From NCBI RefSeq assembly GCF_024199945.1, contig NZ_JANADP010000001.1, positions 3,410,001-3,474,000 of the forward strand: a stretch of DNA of 64,000 bases, read 5' to 3'. The stretch's first letter is position 1. Each line of letters opens with the position of its first letter. Source of the DNA: Bradyrhizobium sp. CCGUVB4N (lineage in GTDB: Bacteria; Pseudomonadota; Alphaproteobacteria; Rhizobiales; Xanthobacteraceae). Below the pieces are notes generated by a model that saw only the letters and a program-made list of their open reading frames with translations, did no database searches and was not told the DNA's origin. A program made the translations under genes and the position numbers. Below, one piece after another: positions 16,687 to 25,431 of the stretch.

Positions 16687-19600
16687 TCGCCCGCATCATC
16701 GCCTGGTCGGCGCGCAATCTGCTGCTGGTGCTGTTCGGCACCGGCTTTGCCGCCGCCGCCGGCCTCTATGCGCTGGTTCACCTTCCGCTCGATGCGATTC
16801 CGGACCTCTCGGACACGCAGGTCATCGTCTACACCGAGTATCCCGGCCAGGCGCCGCAGGTGATCGAGGATCAGGTCACCTACCCGCTGACGACGGCGAT
16901 GCTGACGGTGCCGAAATCGAAGGTGGTGCGCGGCTTCTCCTTCTTCGGCGTGTCGTTCGTCTACGTGATCTTCGAGGACGGCACCGACATCTACTGGGCC
17001 CGCTCGCGTGTCCTCGAATTCCTGAACGGCGCGTCGTCCAGGCTTCCGGCCGGCGTCACCCCGACCATAGGGCCCGACGCGACCGGCGTCGGCTGGGTCT
17101 ACCAATACGCGGTGATGTCCAGGGAATTGAACCTCGCCGACACCCGCACCATTCAGGACTGGAATCTCAAATTCGCGCTGGCCAAGGCCGAAGGCGTCGC
17201 CGAGGTCGCGAGCATCGGCGGCTTCGTCAAGCAGTATAACGTGATCCTCGACCCGCAGCGGATGCGGGACCGCGGCATCAGCATGCAGAAGATCCGGGAT
17301 GCGATTCGTGCCAGCAATGCCGATGTCGGCGGCCGCACCGTCGAGCTCTCCGAATTCGAATACGTCATCCGCGGCAGGGGCTACATCAAGAGCATCAACG
17401 ATCTCGGCAACATCGTGCTGAAGACGAGCAACGGCACACCCGTGCTGTTGCGGGATGTCGCGAACGTCGAACTCGGTCCCGACGAGCGGCGGGGCATCGC
17501 CGAACTGAACGGCGAGGGCGAGGTCGCCAGCGGCATCGTGCTCCAGCGGTTCGGCGTCAACGCCCTCGACGTGATCGAGAACGTCAAGAAGCGCTTCAGG
17601 GAGATCGCGACCAGCCTGCCGAAATCGGTCGAGATCGTCCCGGTTTACGACCGGTCCAACCTGATCTACGCGGCCATCGATACGCTCAAGCATACATTGC
17701 TCGAAGAAAGCATCGTCGTCGCATTCGTGTGCATCGTGTTCCTGCTGCATGTCCGCAGCGCGCTCGTTGCGATCCTGATGTTGCCGGTGGGCGTGCTGAT
17801 GGCATTCGGCGCCATGAAGCTACTGGGGTTGGGATCGAACATCATGAGCCTCGGTGGCATCGCGATTGCGATCGGCGCCATGGTGGACGCCGCCATCGTC
17901 ATGATCGAGAACGCGCACAAGCACCTGGAGCGTGCCAGGCCGGATCAATCGCGCGTCCAGATCCTGATCGATGCCGCATCCGAGGTCGGGCCTGCGCTGT
18001 TCTTCAGCCTGCTGATCATCACGGTGTCGTTCATGCCGATCTTCACGCTGGAATCGCAGGAAGGGAGGCTCTTCAGCCCGCTGGCGTTCACCAAAACCTT
18101 CTCGATGGCTGCGGCGGCCCTCCTGTCGGTGACGCTCGTACCGGCGTTGATGGTGATCTTCGTCCGCGGCCGGATCGTTCCGGAGAGCAAGAACGTCATC
18201 AACCGCTTCCTGATCTGGGTCTACCGTCCCGTGATCAGGGGCGTGCTGGGCGCCAAGACGCTGGTGATCCTGGCGTCTGTCGCCGTTCTTGCCGTTACGA
18301 TATGGCCCGCGCGCCAGCTCGGCACCGAATTCATGCCGAGCCTGAACGAGGGAACACTGCTCTACATGCCGACAACACTGCCCGGCATTTCGGTCACCAA
18401 GGCGACCGAACTGATGCAGACGCAGGACCGCATCATCAAGTCGTTCCCGGAGGTCGCCTCGGTCTATGGCAAGGCGGGACGAGCCGCCACCGCGACGGAC
18501 CCGGCGCCGACCGAGATGTTCGAAACGATTGTCAATCTGAAGCCGAAGGAGCAGTGGCGCGCCGGCGTCACCATCGACGGCCTCATCGCCGAGATGGACA
18601 AGGCGCTGCAGTTTCCAGGCGTCTCGAACGCCTGGACCATGCCGATCAAGGCGCGCATCGACATGCTCTCCACCGGTATCCGCACCCCGGTCGGGGTCAA
18701 GGTCATCGGCACGGACCTCGTCGAGATCGACCGGCTGGCAAAACAGGTGGAACGGGTCATCAAGGCGGTCCCCGGCACGTCGTCGGCCTACGCCGAGCGC
18801 GGGATCGGCGGCTATTATCTCGAGATCGTGCCTGATCGTGAGGCGCTTGCCCGCTACGGCATCCTGATCCAGGACGTTCAGGACACCATCGCGGCCGCGC
18901 TCGGCGGCCAGACCGTCACGACGACCGTGGAGGGGCGGCAGCGCTTTACGGTGAACATGCGCTACCCGCGTGACCTCAGGGACAATCCCAAGGCGATCGC
19001 CAGCGACATCCTGGTGCCGATGCCGTCGGGCGGCGCCGTGCCGCTCGGCGAAGTCGCGAAGGTCGAGCCTGCGCGCGGGCCGACGTCGATCCGAACCGAG
19101 AATGGCCAGCTTGCAACCTATGTCTACGTCGATATCAGGGATCGCGACATCGGAAGTTATGTTGCCGACGCGCAACGCGCTGTGACGGAAAGCATCCAGT
19201 TTCCGCCCGGCACCTACGTGGTCTGGAGCGGCCAGTACGAATATCTCCAGCGCGCCGCCGCCCGGCTGAAGATCGTGGTGCCGGTGACGCTGACGATCAT
19301 CTTCCTGCTGCTGTATCTGAACTTCCGTGCCTTGACCGAGACCCTGATCGTGATGCTGTCGCTGCCATTCGCTCTGGTCGGCGGCATCTGGATGATGTGG
19401 TGGCTCGGCTTCAATCTATCTGTCGCCGTAGCCGTCGGCTTCATCGCACTCGCCGGCGTTGCCGCCGAGACCGGTGTGGTGATGCTGATCTACCTCGATC
19501 ATGCACTGGACGAGATGAGAGCAAGACGCCTCGCCGAAGGGAAACGCCTCACGCGCCACGATCTCCACGAGGCCATCATGGTGGGCGCGGTCGAGCGCGT

Positions 19601-19853
19601 GCGTCCCAAGATGATGACCGTGGTCGCCATCATGGCCGGATTGCTGCCGATCATGTGGAGTACCGGGGCCGGATCGGAGATCATGCAGCGGATTGCGGTG
19701 CCGATGATCGGCGGCATGATGTCATCGACGTTGCTGACGCTCATCGTGATTCCCGCGATTTTCGGCTTGGTGAAGGGGCGGGGGCTTCCGCCCGTTGAAC
19801 GATATGCTCTTGACGATGAATCTCCCCTGCGGACCCCGCAAGCCGCTGAATAA
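16683..19853 (+). CDS. cusA: CusA-type heavy-metal RND efflux pump
   Basis: The 1056-aa protein has the RND layout: TM1, a large periplasmic loop, TM2-6, second loop, TM7-12. The heavy-metal RND signature GAMVDAAIVMIEN is present in TM4. Near residues 652-665 it reads WTMPIKARIDMLSTGI with Met653 and Met661, which matches the CusA/SilA metal-site region rather than the CzcA divalent type, so Cu(I) and Ag(I) are the likely substrates. It is driven by protons and works with CusB. It overlaps cusB by four bases. The end of the gene is followed by a small hairpin (19881-19900). Confidence 0.9.
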   Translation: MIARIIAWSARNLLLVLFGTGFAAAAGLYALVHLPLDAIPDLSDTQVIVYTEYPGQAPQVIEDQVTYPLTTAMLTVPKSKVVRGFSFFGVSFVYVIFEDGTDIYWARSRVLEFLNGASSRLPAGVTPTIGPDATGVGWVYQYAVMSRELNLADTRTIQDWNLKFALAKAEGVAEVASIGGFVKQYNVILDPQRMRDRGISMQKIRDAIRASNADVGGRTVELSEFEYVIRGRGYIKSINDLGNIVLKTSNGTPVLLRDVANVELGPDERRGIAELNGEGEVASGIVLQRFGVNALDVIENVKKRFREIATSLPKSVEIVPVYDRSNLIYAAIDTLKHTLLEESIVVAFVCIVFLLHVRSALVAILMLPVGVLMAFGAMKLLGLGSNIMSLGGIAIAIGAMVDAAIVMIENAHKHLERARPDQSRVQILIDAASEVGPALFFSLLIITVSFMPIFTLESQEGRLFSPLAFTKTFSMAAAALLSVTLVPALMVIFVRGRIVPESKNVINRFLIWVYRPVIRGVLGAKTLVILASVAVLAVTIWPARQLGTEFMPSLNEGTLLYMPTTLPGISVTKATELMQTQDRIIKSFPEVASVYGKAGRAATATDPAPTEMFETIVNLKPKEQWRAGVTIDGLIAEMDKALQFPGVSNAWTMPIKARIDMLSTGIRTPVGVKVIGTDLVEIDRLAKQVERVIKAVPGTSSAYAERGIGGYYLEIVPDREALARYGILIQDVQDTIAAALGGQTVTTTVEGRQRFTVNMRYPRDLRDNPKAIASDILVPMPSGGAVPLGEVAKVEPARGPTSIRTENGQLATYVYVDIRDRDIGSYVADAQRAVTESIQFPPGTYVVWSGQYEYLQRAAARLKIVVPVTLTIIFLLLYLNFRALTETLIVMLSLPFALVGGIWMMWWLGFNLSVAVAVGFIALAGVAAETGVVMLIYLDHALDEMRARRLAEGKRLTRHDLHEAIMVGAVERVRPKMMTVVAIMAGLLPIMWSTGAGSEIMQRIAVPMIGGMMSSTLLTLIVIPAIFGLVKGRGLPPVERYALDDESPLRTPQAAE

Positions 19854-19880
19854 GGATCCTCTCATCATGGCAAGCTCCGT

Positions 19881-19900
19881 GCGGGCATGAAAAAGCCCGC
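19881..19900. other. Small hairpin after cusA
   Basis: GCGGGC (19881-19886) pairs with GCCCGC (19895-19900) around an eight-base loop. No T-run follows on either strand, so it is not a standard terminator. The right part (ATGAAAAAGCCCGCGAC) resembles the first 16 bases of the repeat at 25135 and 29715, so it may be a decayed piece of that element. Confidence 0.4.
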
Positions 19901-19942
19901 GACAGGTGGCGAGTATCGAATGTGGAGTGGCTTGATAGTCAC

Positions 19943-20833
19943 TCAGGGAGGGGCTTGCCCGACAGGTTCTGATTTCACATTGACCGTGACTTCCATCCCG
20001 GCTTCGTCATCGGGATCGCCCCAATAGCTGCCCGAAAGCGGTATGGCTTGCGCCGGGTTTCGGGCGACACCAACCCTGATCAGCTCTCTGTTTCCCACGA
20101 TGCCGTTGGTTGGATCGAATTCGACCCAGCCAGAACCCGGGACGTAGATCGAACACCAGGCATGGGTCGAGCCACCACCAAGCCTGACCGGTCCGTCGCG
20201 ATCAGGGACGTAGATATACCCGGTCATGAAGCGCGCGGCGAAGCCGAGCGAGCGTGCCGCTTCCATCATCAGCAGTGCGAAGTCGCGGCACGTCCCCTGT
20301 TGAAGACCCAGAGTTTCGGCGGGCGTCTGCGTCCCCCGCGCTGTTCGACGACGATATGAGAAGCCCTCGGAAATGGCTTCGTTCAGTGTCATCAGCAGTC
20401 GGCCGGTGGGTTGGCTTTGGCCGGGCACGATGAACTTTGACAGCCAATTGTCGACCGTTCGGTCGTCTTGAAAATGGCGACGGATGTACGGCTCCAGATC
20501 CGGCAGTTCGCTGCGGTCGTAGGTGAAGGGGTGCTCCCTGGCATACTCTTCGATCCGGAAGTCGGGCGTGTTCTCCGGCGTATGGTCGAGATGAATTGTC
20601 GTTTCGAACTCCAGCGCCTCTGCCGAGATGTCGAAGTCGACCAGGGTGAGGCAGTTGCCGAACACGTCGTGGATCCAGCGAACTTCGGCGGGTTCAGGGG
20701 TCACTTCGAGGTGACAGGCGAGCAAGCGCTGATCAAAGCTGTCGCGCGGCCGGAACAGCATCTGGTGTTGACCGAGTCTCACGGGCCGGCGGTAGCGATA
20801 GGCCGTGGTATGATGGACGGTATAGAGGGGCAT
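19943..20833 (-). CDS. Transglutaminase-like cysteine peptidase-fold protein with N-terminal beta domain
   Basis: The 296-aa protein starts MPLYTVHHTTAYRYRRPVRL, the usual N-terminal domain of bacterial transglutaminase-like proteins, and has the full triad Cys182 (GTCRDFALLM), His224 (STHAWCSIYV) and Asp240 (WVEFDPTNG). These proteins are probably proteases or amidases in the cytoplasm rather than cross-linkers. I chose the ATG at 20833 because upstream sequence reads as non-coding. It is divergent from a second transglutaminase-like gene; the 178 bp between them should hold both promoters. Confidence 0.85.
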   Translation of the reverse strand: MPLYTVHHTTAYRYRRPVRLGQHQMLFRPRDSFDQRLLACHLEVTPEPAEVRWIHDVFGNCLTLVDFDISAEALEFETTIHLDHTPENTPDFRIEEYAREHPFTYDRSELPDLEPYIRRHFQDDRTVDNWLSKFIVPGQSQPTGRLLMTLNEAISEGFSYRRRTARGTQTPAETLGLQQGTCRDFALLMMEAARSLGFAARFMTGYIYVPDRDGPVRLGGGSTHAWCSIYVPGSGWVEFDPTNGIVGNRELIRVGVARNPAQAIPLSGSYWGDPDDEAGMEVTVNVKSEPVGQAPP

Positions 20834-21011
20834 GACTCTGCGCTCTGGGCCATGGATATTGCCACGACTGGCTGGCGCTTCCAGACCTAAGTCGATTGTG
20901 CGTCTCGCACAACTGCCTCTCATTTCAGCAGTTTTGCTTGCGCCTTGTTGGAACAAGTGGAAGGTGAGCGCGCTTTCTGTCACGGTCAACGATGACACGG
21001 TGGAGACGGCT

Positions 21012-21896
21012 TTGAGAATCCGGGCAGGCTACGATATCGCGTTCAAATGCCTTCAGGACGTTCCCATGGTGCTCATGCTGACCGTCCATCCGTCCCGGCA
21101 CAAGGATCTCGTGGCGGGTCATGCCATCCGCGTATCACCGAATGTTCGGACCAGGGATTACACCGACGTTTTCGGCAATGTTTGCACGCGTCTCGTTGCA
21201 CCCGCAGGTCTGATCGAGCTGCGCACCGAATTCGTGATCGAGGACAGCGGTGTGCCGGATGCAGTCATGCCGCAAGCCGCTCGGGTGCCGTTGAGCGAAG
21301 TTCCGGACGATGCCTTGACGTATTTGTTGGGCAGCCGCTATTGCGACACGCAAAAGCTGGCAGAGCTGGCGTGGTCGAAGTTCGGCCAGATCGACGGCGG
21401 CTGGCAGCTTGTGCAGTCCATTTGCGATTACGTTCACGATCGCATTCGGTTCGGGTATCAATTTGCCAGGGGTGATCGCACGGCCTCGGAAGGTCACCAC
21501 GAACGCGTTGGCGTCTGCCGGGATTTCGCGCATCTGGCGATTGCGCTGTGTCGATGCATGAACATTCCCGCGCGATATTGCACGGGCTATCTGGGTGATA
21601 TCGGCGTTCCCATCGATCCGGCGCCTATGGATTTCAGCGCCTGGTTCGAGGCCTATATCGGCGGGCAATGGTACGCCTTCGACGCAAGGCACAACCATCC
21701 CCGTATCGGCCGAATTGTCATCGCTCGCGGTCGCGACGCAGCCGACGTCGCGATCTCGACGACGTTCGGGCCGACGGAGCTTGCGCGTTTCAAGGTGCTG
21801 ACGGAAGAAGTGTGTGCTGGTGAAGTTTTACCGCTCCAGCCGTATATCGATGCGAAACAGAACCGCACATCGCGTTCCGTACCGGCCGCGGTTTAG
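21012..21896 (+). CDS. Transglutaminase-like protein, second member of a divergent pair
   Basis: I start this gene at a TTG (21012) because GGTGGAG lies six bases before it and the product then opens MRIRAGYDIAF, a typical start for this subfamily; earlier GTG codons (20964, 21000) lack good ribosome sites. The 294-aa protein has Cys169 in GVCRDFAHLA and an Asp/His-rich end (YAFDARHNHPRIGR). Where most transglutaminase-like proteins read HAW, this one reads SAW (Ser209), so the catalytic His must be supplied elsewhere or the chemistry differs. Function unknown. Confidence 0.8.
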   Translation: MRIRAGYDIAFKCLQDVPMVLMLTVHPSRHKDLVAGHAIRVSPNVRTRDYTDVFGNVCTRLVAPAGLIELRTEFVIEDSGVPDAVMPQAARVPLSEVPDDALTYLLGSRYCDTQKLAELAWSKFGQIDGGWQLVQSICDYVHDRIRFGYQFARGDRTASEGHHERVGVCRDFAHLAIALCRCMNIPARYCTGYLGDIGVPIDPAPMDFSAWFEAYIGGQWYAFDARHNHPRIGRIVIARGRDAADVAISTTFGPTELARFKVLTEEVCAGEVLPLQPYIDAKQNRTSRSVPAAV

Positions 21897-22054
21897 GTCG
21901 CTGTCGCTTCCATCGGGGGCGCGGATGCGGCGGGACAGAATTCACGTCGCAACGCCGGTTGTCCACACCCACGACCCGCAGTGTCGAATTTCGGATCCGA
22001 CCCACTAGCCATCGACAATTTGCCAACGTGCATCCGCTTCGCTTTGGTGGCGGC

Positions 22055-22480
22055 ATGGGCACCAAATCACGCGAGGTCATCTGGAGCGGCCGCATCATGG
22101 GTGCGGAAATTTCCGCCAAGCATGCCCGCGAGGAAGCGCGCAAGGCGGTGCGCGAGGCCGACCGTGCCGAGGCCGAAGCCTGGTCGGTGCGCATGGAAGG
22201 TTACGGCGGTCCTGCGCAGCCGTCGCCAACCATCGCGCAGTGTCTCAACGGCGGCATGGGCTGGCTCGAGGTCGAGTGCGTCAGGTGCAAGTCGCGCGCG
22301 AGCCTGCCGCTCGATGCGATCCGCCGTCCCCGCGATACGCCGATCTGGAAGCTGGAGGCGTCGCTGAAGTGCCGGTCATGCCGCAAGGGACGCTCCGCGC
22401 CGCCGGTCCACATGATCAAGCTGACGGAAACGCGGAGCATCACGCCGTATAAATGGGTGCATCCGACGGAGGAGCGTTAG
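22055..22480 (+). CDS. Zinc-ribbon protein, Bradyrhizobium-type conserved hypothetical
   Basis: The 141-aa product starts MGTKSREVIWSGRIMG (ATG 22055); ATGs at 21959 and 22097 are alternatives. A charged helix (residues about 15-42, EEARKAVREADRAEAEAW) precedes a zinc ribbon with CVRCKS and CRSCRKG about 35 residues apart. The end reads YKWVHPTEER. I recall similar proteins occurring in several copies in Bradyrhizobium genomes, but their function is not known to me. The last 28 bases of the gene, including the stop, recur exactly at 25231-25258. Confidence 0.65.
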   Translation: MGTKSREVIWSGRIMGAEISAKHAREEARKAVREADRAEAEAWSVRMEGYGGPAQPSPTIAQCLNGGMGWLEVECVRCKSRASLPLDAIRRPRDTPIWKLEASLKCRSCRKGRSAPPVHMIKLTETRSITPYKWVHPTEER

Positions 22481-22564
22481 GGCGCGTCAAACCCAGCCAA
22501 GGCCTGCGCGGTCATTTCGACTTCTGACTGGCAAGAGCGACGGACGCGCTCGCGTCCACCGCGT

Positions 22565-23569
22565 TCATGGCTCGAGCGAGCTGACGTAAGCGGCGAGGGC
22601 GATCATGTCGTCCTGCGACAGCTTTTCGACAGTCTGCTTCATCGGGGCGCTCGCGGCTCCTGAGCGGCTGCCGTGCTGGAATTCGTAGAGCTGGCGTATG
22701 ATGTACGTTGGCGATCTCCCTGCGATCGCTGGAACGTTGTCGACGCCCTTCAAGTCCGGTCCGTGACAGAGGCTACAGGCGGCAGTCAATCCCGATCCGC
22801 CAGTCTTCGCGAGTGCTTCTCCCTTCGCCAGGCTCCCGACTGGGGCATAAGCCGTGAATGTTGCTCGAGAGTCGCGAAGCTCGAACTGATTGACATTGTC
22901 GGGCATCTCGACAATGCGCTGGCCGAGCGGCTCGGACCCTCCATCCGGGCTCTTGACGTAAAACATGCGCGACGGTCCCGTTTTCGGAATCGTGTCCGTC
23001 TCGACGACCTTGATGAGTGGCTTGCGCTTGAGCGCCGTGAAATATTCCGCGGCGGCACGAATGTCGGCGTCCGTCATGCTCTTGACCGATGCCAACATCA
23101 CTTGTGTGCCCAGCCTCTGCGGGCCGGACATCATTCTCGCACCGCTTTTGAAGTCGGCAATCTGCTGAACGAAATAAGCAACAGGAAGACCGGCCAGGCT
23201 TGCATTCTCGGGGCCGCCGGTGCCCTCGACGCGGTGGCACGCTCCGCATGCGCGAACTTCGGGTTTGCGGCCGTTCGCGACAATGTCCGGCATTGCCGGA
23301 TGGTCGTCCGGATGCCAGTCGAGCGCGGCGAAAAGATCGCGCGCCTGTTTCCAACTGAACGTGGCGTTACTGCCTGGAAGCGCATTGGGCGTGTCGGTAG
23401 GCGGGGGCACCTGGACGGTCGGGTCCCACAAGAAGGCCCACGCGGGAAGCCCATCAGACGCAGGAGCCGTGGATGAGCCGACGCCACCTTGTGCGAAACC
23501 GTGATCACCGGCGGCAATCGCGATGGCCAGGAGCAGTGCGCACAACGAAATTCGTTTCGAGAAGATCAA
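22565..23569 (-). CDS. Diheme c-type cytochrome
   Basis: The 334-aa product has a signal peptide (about 1-26, ending GFAQ) and two heme attachment motifs, CGACH (Cys108, Cys111, His112) and CSLCH (Cys265, Cys268, His269), giving two c-type domains of the c4/c553 sort. It is exported and carries electrons in the periplasm. It starts with TTG (23569) behind a perfect AGGAGG five bases upstream. A 56-aa membrane protein gene lies just upstream on the same strand, and an iron-box-like dyad stands before both. Its redox partner is not evident here. Confidence 0.88.
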   Translation of the reverse strand: MIFSKRISLCALLLAIAIAAGDHGFAQGGVGSSTAPASDGLPAWAFLWDPTVQVPPPTDTPNALPGSNATFSWKQARDLFAALDWHPDDHPAMPDIVANGRKPEVRACGACHRVEGTGGPENASLAGLPVAYFVQQIADFKSGARMMSGPQRLGTQVMLASVKSMTDADIRAAAEYFTALKRKPLIKVVETDTIPKTGPSRMFYVKSPDGGSEPLGQRIVEMPDNVNQFELRDSRATFTAYAPVGSLAKGEALAKTGGSGLTAACSLCHGPDLKGVDNVPAIAGRSPTYIIRQLYEFQHGSRSGAASAPMKQTVEKLSQDDMIALAAYVSSLEP

Positions 23570-23713
23570 AATCGCCTCCTAAAAAAACAACGTGGCCGGC
23601 TGATAGGTCGGAAAATTTGAGTAAGGCGCGACAGGCGGCATTTCGCGGCGTCGCCGCTAGGATGCCCGTTCCAGCCGCGCATCCGCGCGCCGTAATATGC
23701 ACGATGGAGGTTC

Positions 23714-23884
23714 TCATCTGCCCGCGTTCTGATGCCGGTCGGGCGGTGCCTGCCGAAGCTTGCCGGGTCTTCCGCGGACGAGACGCAACAGCTTCTTCAC
23801 GCCCTGGCCGACCATCGCGAAGAACATCATGAGCCACGTCGCGAGCGCAGCACACCACAGCAAGACGTCTATCGTCTCCGACAT
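23714..23884 (-). CDS. 56-aa single-pass membrane protein upstream of the diheme cytochrome
   Basis: A short frame runs from an ATG at 23884, with GGAGGAA five bases upstream, to a TGA at 23714. The peptide begins MSETIDVLLWCAALATWLMM and continues with FFAMVGQGVKK, a single membrane helix of about 20-25 residues, then a basic tail of about 27 residues. The positive-inside rule puts the C-terminus in the cytoplasm. The strong ribosome site and G/C-rich third positions support it as a real gene. It could be a small subunit or assembly partner for the cytochrome, by position only. Confidence 0.6.
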   Translation of the reverse strand: MSETIDVLLWCAALATWLMMFFAMVGQGVKKLLRLVRGRPGKLRQAPPDRHQNAGR

Positions 23885-23943
23885 GCAATTCCTCCAAAAT
23901 GACTACTTCAAATGCGCGTAGGGTTGCCGATCAAAAATCCGGA

Positions 23944-23958
23944 TCAGAATCATTCTCA
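23944..23958. promoter_or_regulatory. Irr/Fur-like iron box upstream of the small membrane protein and cytochrome
   Basis: TCAGAAT C ATTCTCA has near-perfect 7-1-7 symmetry with one mismatch. The core AGAATCATTCT fits the AGAA-YNR-TTCT centre of the rhizobial Irr iron-control element as I recall it, and also the Fur 7-1-7 pattern. It is 60 bp before the minus-strand ATG at 23884. Regulation by iron is inferred. Confidence 0.5.
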
Positions 23959-24070
23959 TGAAAACTGTCCAGGCACCGGCAACCTATCTGCCCCGGGCCC
24001 GATGCGTCCGGAAAACTTTGCGCCTATTCCGGGAAGCCGAAAAGAATAGCCACGACAGGCCGATCCGCAA

Positions 24071-24997
24071 TCACAGGGCGGCAAGCTGCCGGGCTGCGTC
24101 CTCGCCTGGCCGCTTCGTCCACTCGTCCATCACGACGAGATTGACGATATCGTGCAGATACATTCCGACGGCGAGGCCCCGGTCGTAACTTGCCCAATGG
24201 CGCGGAAGGATCTCGATGCTCCGGCCGCCACGTCCAACGATCCTGACGAGACCGGCCGCTTCCGCGGAGTCCATCAGATTGCGGACATGGGTTCGGGACA
24301 CGCCGAACCGATCGGCGACGTCGATATAGGGGACCGCAGCGGTCAGATCGCCCGCATCCATAGCGGCCTTCAGCAGCGCATTCTGGATCAGGGGTCCCGC
24401 CGCATGAGCAAAGAACAGCATCGTATCGGGGAGGGTCATCATCAGGCGCGCGCTGGGAGCGGTGAACGGCAGGCAGGCGCGGCAATGCAGCGTATGAAAG
24501 CTGCGGTTTCGCGACAGCACCGGGCCGTAATCATGATCGGGGTACGCCTCCGCGAGCGGCACGTAATGGGCGGCGAGCCACGCGGTGTGATGCGCGCGAA
24601 GCTTGTCCGTGGTCGCCAGCAGCCATACGCGCCGGTCATCCGGGGCCCGGCTCTGCTCGATAAAGCCGACCTCGCGGAGCCGCGCCAGGAGATGGTCCAC
24701 TTGCCGCGGACTGGCAAAGCCGAACATGGCCAATTGCTGCTTCAGGGCGGCGACCGTGAACCAGGTCTCGCGCCGCGACAGATCCTGCGCGGCTTCGAGC
24801 ACGGCGGCACTGTGAAAGACGAGAAATCGACCAGCCTCAAGCAGCAGGCGAACCAGAAACGGATCGCCGCCGTAGACTTCAGTGAAGCTGTTGATATAGG
24901 CCCGCCTGGCTTCGGGCAGCCGAGGATGGCTCAGGATGTCCTCGAAGCCTAGCCGCAACGGGCGGCCCGCAAGGCGCTCAAGCTCGTCTCTTTCCAA
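24071..24997 (-). CDS. Transcriptional regulator with two winged-helix domains
   Basis: The 308-aa product begins at a TTG (24997; only a weak G-rich ribosome site, so the start is uncertain). The first half holds a MarR-like winged helix (WFTVAALKQQLAMFGFASPR, ending in a wing of the type SRAPDDRRVWLLA). A second HTH (PYIDVADRFGVSRTHVRNLM) follows near residues 225-250. The two HTHs and the lack of an enzymatic domain fit a DNA-binding regulator; the signal is unknown. The 3' end faces the cytochrome operon on the same strand, with the iron box between. Confidence 0.65.
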   Translation of the reverse strand: MERDELERLAGRPLRLGFEDILSHPRLPEARRAYINSFTEVYGGDPFLVRLLLEAGRFLVFHSAAVLEAAQDLSRRETWFTVAALKQQLAMFGFASPRQVDHLLARLREVGFIEQSRAPDDRRVWLLATTDKLRAHHTAWLAAHYVPLAEAYPDHDYGPVLSRNRSFHTLHCRACLPFTAPSARLMMTLPDTMLFFAHAAGPLIQNALLKAAMDAGDLTAAVPYIDVADRFGVSRTHVRNLMDSAEAAGLVRIVGRGGRSIEILPRHWASYDRGLAVGMYLHDIVNLVVMDEWTKRPGEDAARQLAAL

Positions 24998-25134
24998 GGC
25001 TGCCCCCAGTCTTGATGTCCGGGAACTTTATGAGGGCGCGGCGATCTGCGCAATGTTTTCCAAGGGGAGCCGAGGCGTCGCGCTCTACCGGCACTTCGTT
25101 TGGCAATGACTGCACGGTCGGTTGGTGTAAGGCC

Positions 25135-25228
25135 AAGCATGAAAACACCCGCAGCGGATTCTTCCGCGCGGGTGCTTGCGAACTTTCGATGATGCCATTC
25201 TGCCAGTGTTTTGCCCGACGTGTCAAAG
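25135..25228. repeat. 94-bp extragenic repeat, copy 1
   Basis: This stretch matches 29715-29808 base for base except about ten mismatches by eye, with no gaps. It has a hairpin (CACCCGC...GCGGGTG, about 25146-25174) and an outward end reading CAGTGTTTTGCCCGACGTGT. I recall this tail as common in Bradyrhizobium intergenic DNA. No transposase is linked to it. Confidence 0.8.
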
Positions 25229-25230
25229 TC

Positions 25231-25258
25231 ATGGGTGCATCCGACGGAGGAGCGTTAG
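25231..25258. repeat. 28-bp exact duplicate of the end of the zinc-ribbon gene
   Basis: Bases 25231-25258 are identical to 22453-22480, the final nine codons and stop of the gene at 22055, with mismatches immediately on both sides. Two bases separate it from the 94-bp repeat. It is best read as the leftover 3' tip of another copy of that gene family. Confidence 0.75.
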
Positions 25259-25431
25259 CCATGATGGCAGCGCCGCGTTGAGCTTGACGCCAGCTCCGAT
25301 TGGCGCTTTTCGCAATTCCGCTGGCGCTTTCCACCGCTGCTAAGGCCAGTAGAGAAATCTACAGATGCCTGCGAGACCACCGAGCCAACGGCTTGATCAC
25401 TCCTGCGTCCTCGCAAATCTGGGAACACAAT

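Larger units (their letters stand above)
24998..25431. other. Intergenic region with a 94-bp repeat and a gene remnant
   Basis: No intact gene is seen in these 434 bp. It contains copy 1 of the 94-bp repeat (25135-25228), two bases, and then a 28-bp exact copy of the end of the zinc-ribbon gene (25231-25258). From 25259 to 25431 I see only the presumed promoter region of the DUF2147 gene. Confidence 0.5.

Noticed and set aside
22542..22557. GGACGC/GCGTCC hairpin after the cytochrome gene as terminator
   Set aside because: Six-base stem, four-base loop and no T-run; likely chance in GC-rich DNA.
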